A stretch of 64,000 bases of DNA from Curtobacterium sp. Leaf261 (GTDB taxonomy: Bacteria > Actinomycetota > Actinomycetes > Actinomycetales > Microbacteriaceae). Position 1 is the stretch's first letter. Every line of letters starts with the position of its first letter. Under the pieces are notes generated by a model. That model ran no database searches. It was not told the DNA's origin and saw nothing but the letters and a program-made list of their open reading frames with translations. Location of the stretch: assembly GCF_001422205.1 (NCBI RefSeq), contig NZ_LMMJ01000008.1:362915-426914 (forward strand). The letters are read 5' to 3'. Positions 63,084 through 64,000 of the stretch are shown piece by piece. Position numbers and translations under genes: made by a program.

Positions 63084-64000
63084 GTGAGCACGATCGACCT
63101 CGGCGAGTCCGCGGCACCCGTCGTCGGAGTGGACGACCACCCCGCGGCGTCCACGGACTCCGCGGCGTCCACTGGCTCCGCGGCATCCACTGGCTCCGCG
63201 GCGTCCACTGGCTCCGCGGCGTCAGCGGATGATGCGGGGTCGGTACCGACACGCCGGGTCGTCGCACACCGTGGCGCACCCCGTGTCCGCCGCGAGAACA
63301 CCCTGCCGTCGGTCGCTGCCGCCGCTGCCGTGGGGGCGGACGCGATCGAGGTCGACGTCCGACGGACCTCGGACGGGGTCGCCGTCCTGCTCCACGACGA
63401 GACCCTGGCGAGGCTCTGGGGAGATGCCCGCCCGGTCGCCGACGTGCCGTGGTGTGAGGTCGCGCGCCTCGGCAACGGTCTCGATCGCATCCCGCGGCTC
63501 GACGCGGTGCTCGATCGTCTCGGCGGCACGGGGACGGTGCTCGTGATCGACCTGGCGGACCCTGAGGACGCTGTGACCGCCGCGACGACGGTCCTCGGCG
63601 CACCCACCGCCCCCCTCGTCGAGTGGTGCGGAGCACCCGCCGCGATGGACGTGGTCCGCACGGTGCTCCCCGATGCGGTCGTCTGGCTCGCGTGGGAGTC
63701 GCTCGCCGCACCGACGGCCGCCGACCTCGTCCCACTCCGGCCCGCCGTCCTGAACCTCGACGTTGCGTTCCTCACGCCGGCGACGGTGCGGGCGGCGCAC
63801 CGTCTCGGACTCCTCGTGTCCTGCTGGACCGTCGACGACGCGGACCTCGCCGTGTGGGCCGAGCGGACCGGAGCGGACTCGATCACCACCGACGACGTCC
63901 CCCTCGTGCAGGCGTCGCTCGAGACGGCCGCGTCGCGGGGGTGGCCGTCCCTCGACACGGTGCCGAGCGAGGCCGAGGTCGCGGTGCGTGCCGAGGTGCT
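63084..64000 (+). CDS. Glycerophosphodiester phosphodiesterase domain protein, 3' end outside window
   Basis: 305 residues visible, open to the window end. After a 50-residue disordered start with SAASTG repeats, the TIM-barrel motifs appear: VVAHRGAP, ENTLPSV, AIEVDVRRTSDGVAVLLHDETLARL, and later LVSCWTVDDADLAVW with SITTDDVP. The catalytic histidines are in AHRG and LLHDE. It hydrolyses glycerophosphodiesters to glycerol-3-phosphate and an alcohol. The frame continues past residue 280 (SLETAASRGWPSLDTV), so a second domain or a long tail is possible. No signal peptide is seen, suggesting a cytosolic enzyme. The start is the GTG after the palindrome. Confidence 0.85.
   Translation, partial: MSTIDLGESAAPVVGVDDHPAASTDSAASTGSAASTGSAASTGSAASADDAGSVPTRRVVAHRGAPRVRRENTLPSVAAAAAVGADAIEVDVRRTSDGVAVLLHDETLARLWGDARPVADVPWCEVARLGNGLDRIPRLDAVLDRLGGTGTVLVIDLADPEDAVTAATTVLGAPTAPLVEWCGAPAAMDVVRTVLPDAVVWLAWESLAAPTAADLVPLRPAVLNLDVAFLTPATVRAAHRLGLLVSCWTVDDADLAVWAERTGADSITTDDVPLVQASLETAASRGWPSLDTVPSEAEVAVRAEV
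63142..63228 (+). repeat. 18-bp tandem repeat coding for SAASTG
   Basis: Four full 18-bp units (CCGCGGCGTCCACTGGCT) and a partial fifth lie in frame near the start of the GDPD gene. Near identity implies recent expansion by slippage. Confidence 0.85.

Overview
This 64 kb window comes from a very GC-rich actinobacterium. Gene content, short overlapping genes, GTG/TTG starts and protein sequences all point to the Microbacteriaceae, most likely a plant- or soil-associated genus such as Curtobacterium (inference from recognised families, not from a database search). Nothing here looks like a prophage, insertion sequence or CRISPR array. It is chromosomal sequence in which housekeeping genes alternate with sugar-uptake and cell-surface gene sets.

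Layout. 1-8 kb: end of a UPF0182 membrane protein, initiator tRNA-Met, a nitrilase-type amidohydrolase, a PLP aminotransferase and a membrane-anchored HtrA protease with a long YGQQ-rich tail. 8-15.3 kb: a wall-polymer locus with two GT2 glycosyltransferases, a CDP-alcohol phosphotransferase with an altered last catalytic residue, a CDP-glycerol-type polymerase, a TagGH-type exporter and a LicC-like cytidylyltransferase. 15.6-24.9 kb: an ABC pair, DUF3039, pncB, murI-rph-rdgB, DedA, tRNA-Leu and an MFS transporter. 25-36 kb: mnmA-ligA, a secreted DUF1023 hydrolase, a class A PBP and gatCAB. 36-39.5 kb: a TetR operon with two paralogous membrane proteins, divergent from an iron-sulfur photolyase. 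39.6-59.3 kb: two homologous sugar cassettes (regulator, ABC importer, GH4 glycosidase, BadF-type kinase) in opposite orientation. They flank a type III PKS plus methyltransferase pair, a toxin-antitoxin pair and a secreted GH43 arabinanase-like enzyme. 59.5-64 kb: a zinc alcohol dehydrogenase, DUF3097, a conserved hypothetical, DUF3054 and the start of a glycerophosphodiester phosphodiesterase.

Working together. Each sugar cassette reads as a PTS-independent route: a lipoprotein and two permeases import an oligosaccharide, a BadF-type kinase phosphorylates it, and the GH4 enzyme cleaves the 6-phosphoglycoside. Cassette 1 adds a NagB-like enzyme and a GntR regulator, which suggests amino sugars. 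Cassette 2 is governed by a ROK repressor and ends beside the arabinanase.

The most unusual signal is structural. At least three families of dispersed hairpins occur. Family A (arms GGACTGGAGG/CCTCCAGTCC) has about 15 full or partial copies, several lying in frame inside coding sequences. Family B has two nested palindromes. Family C has two 76-77 bp copies whose arms change in a compensatory way. There is also an array of 31-bp hairpin units at 61.66-61.81 kb. A second theme is leaderless transcription: about a dozen genes have a TAnnnT hexamer exactly 6-7 bases before the start codon and no ribosome binding site.
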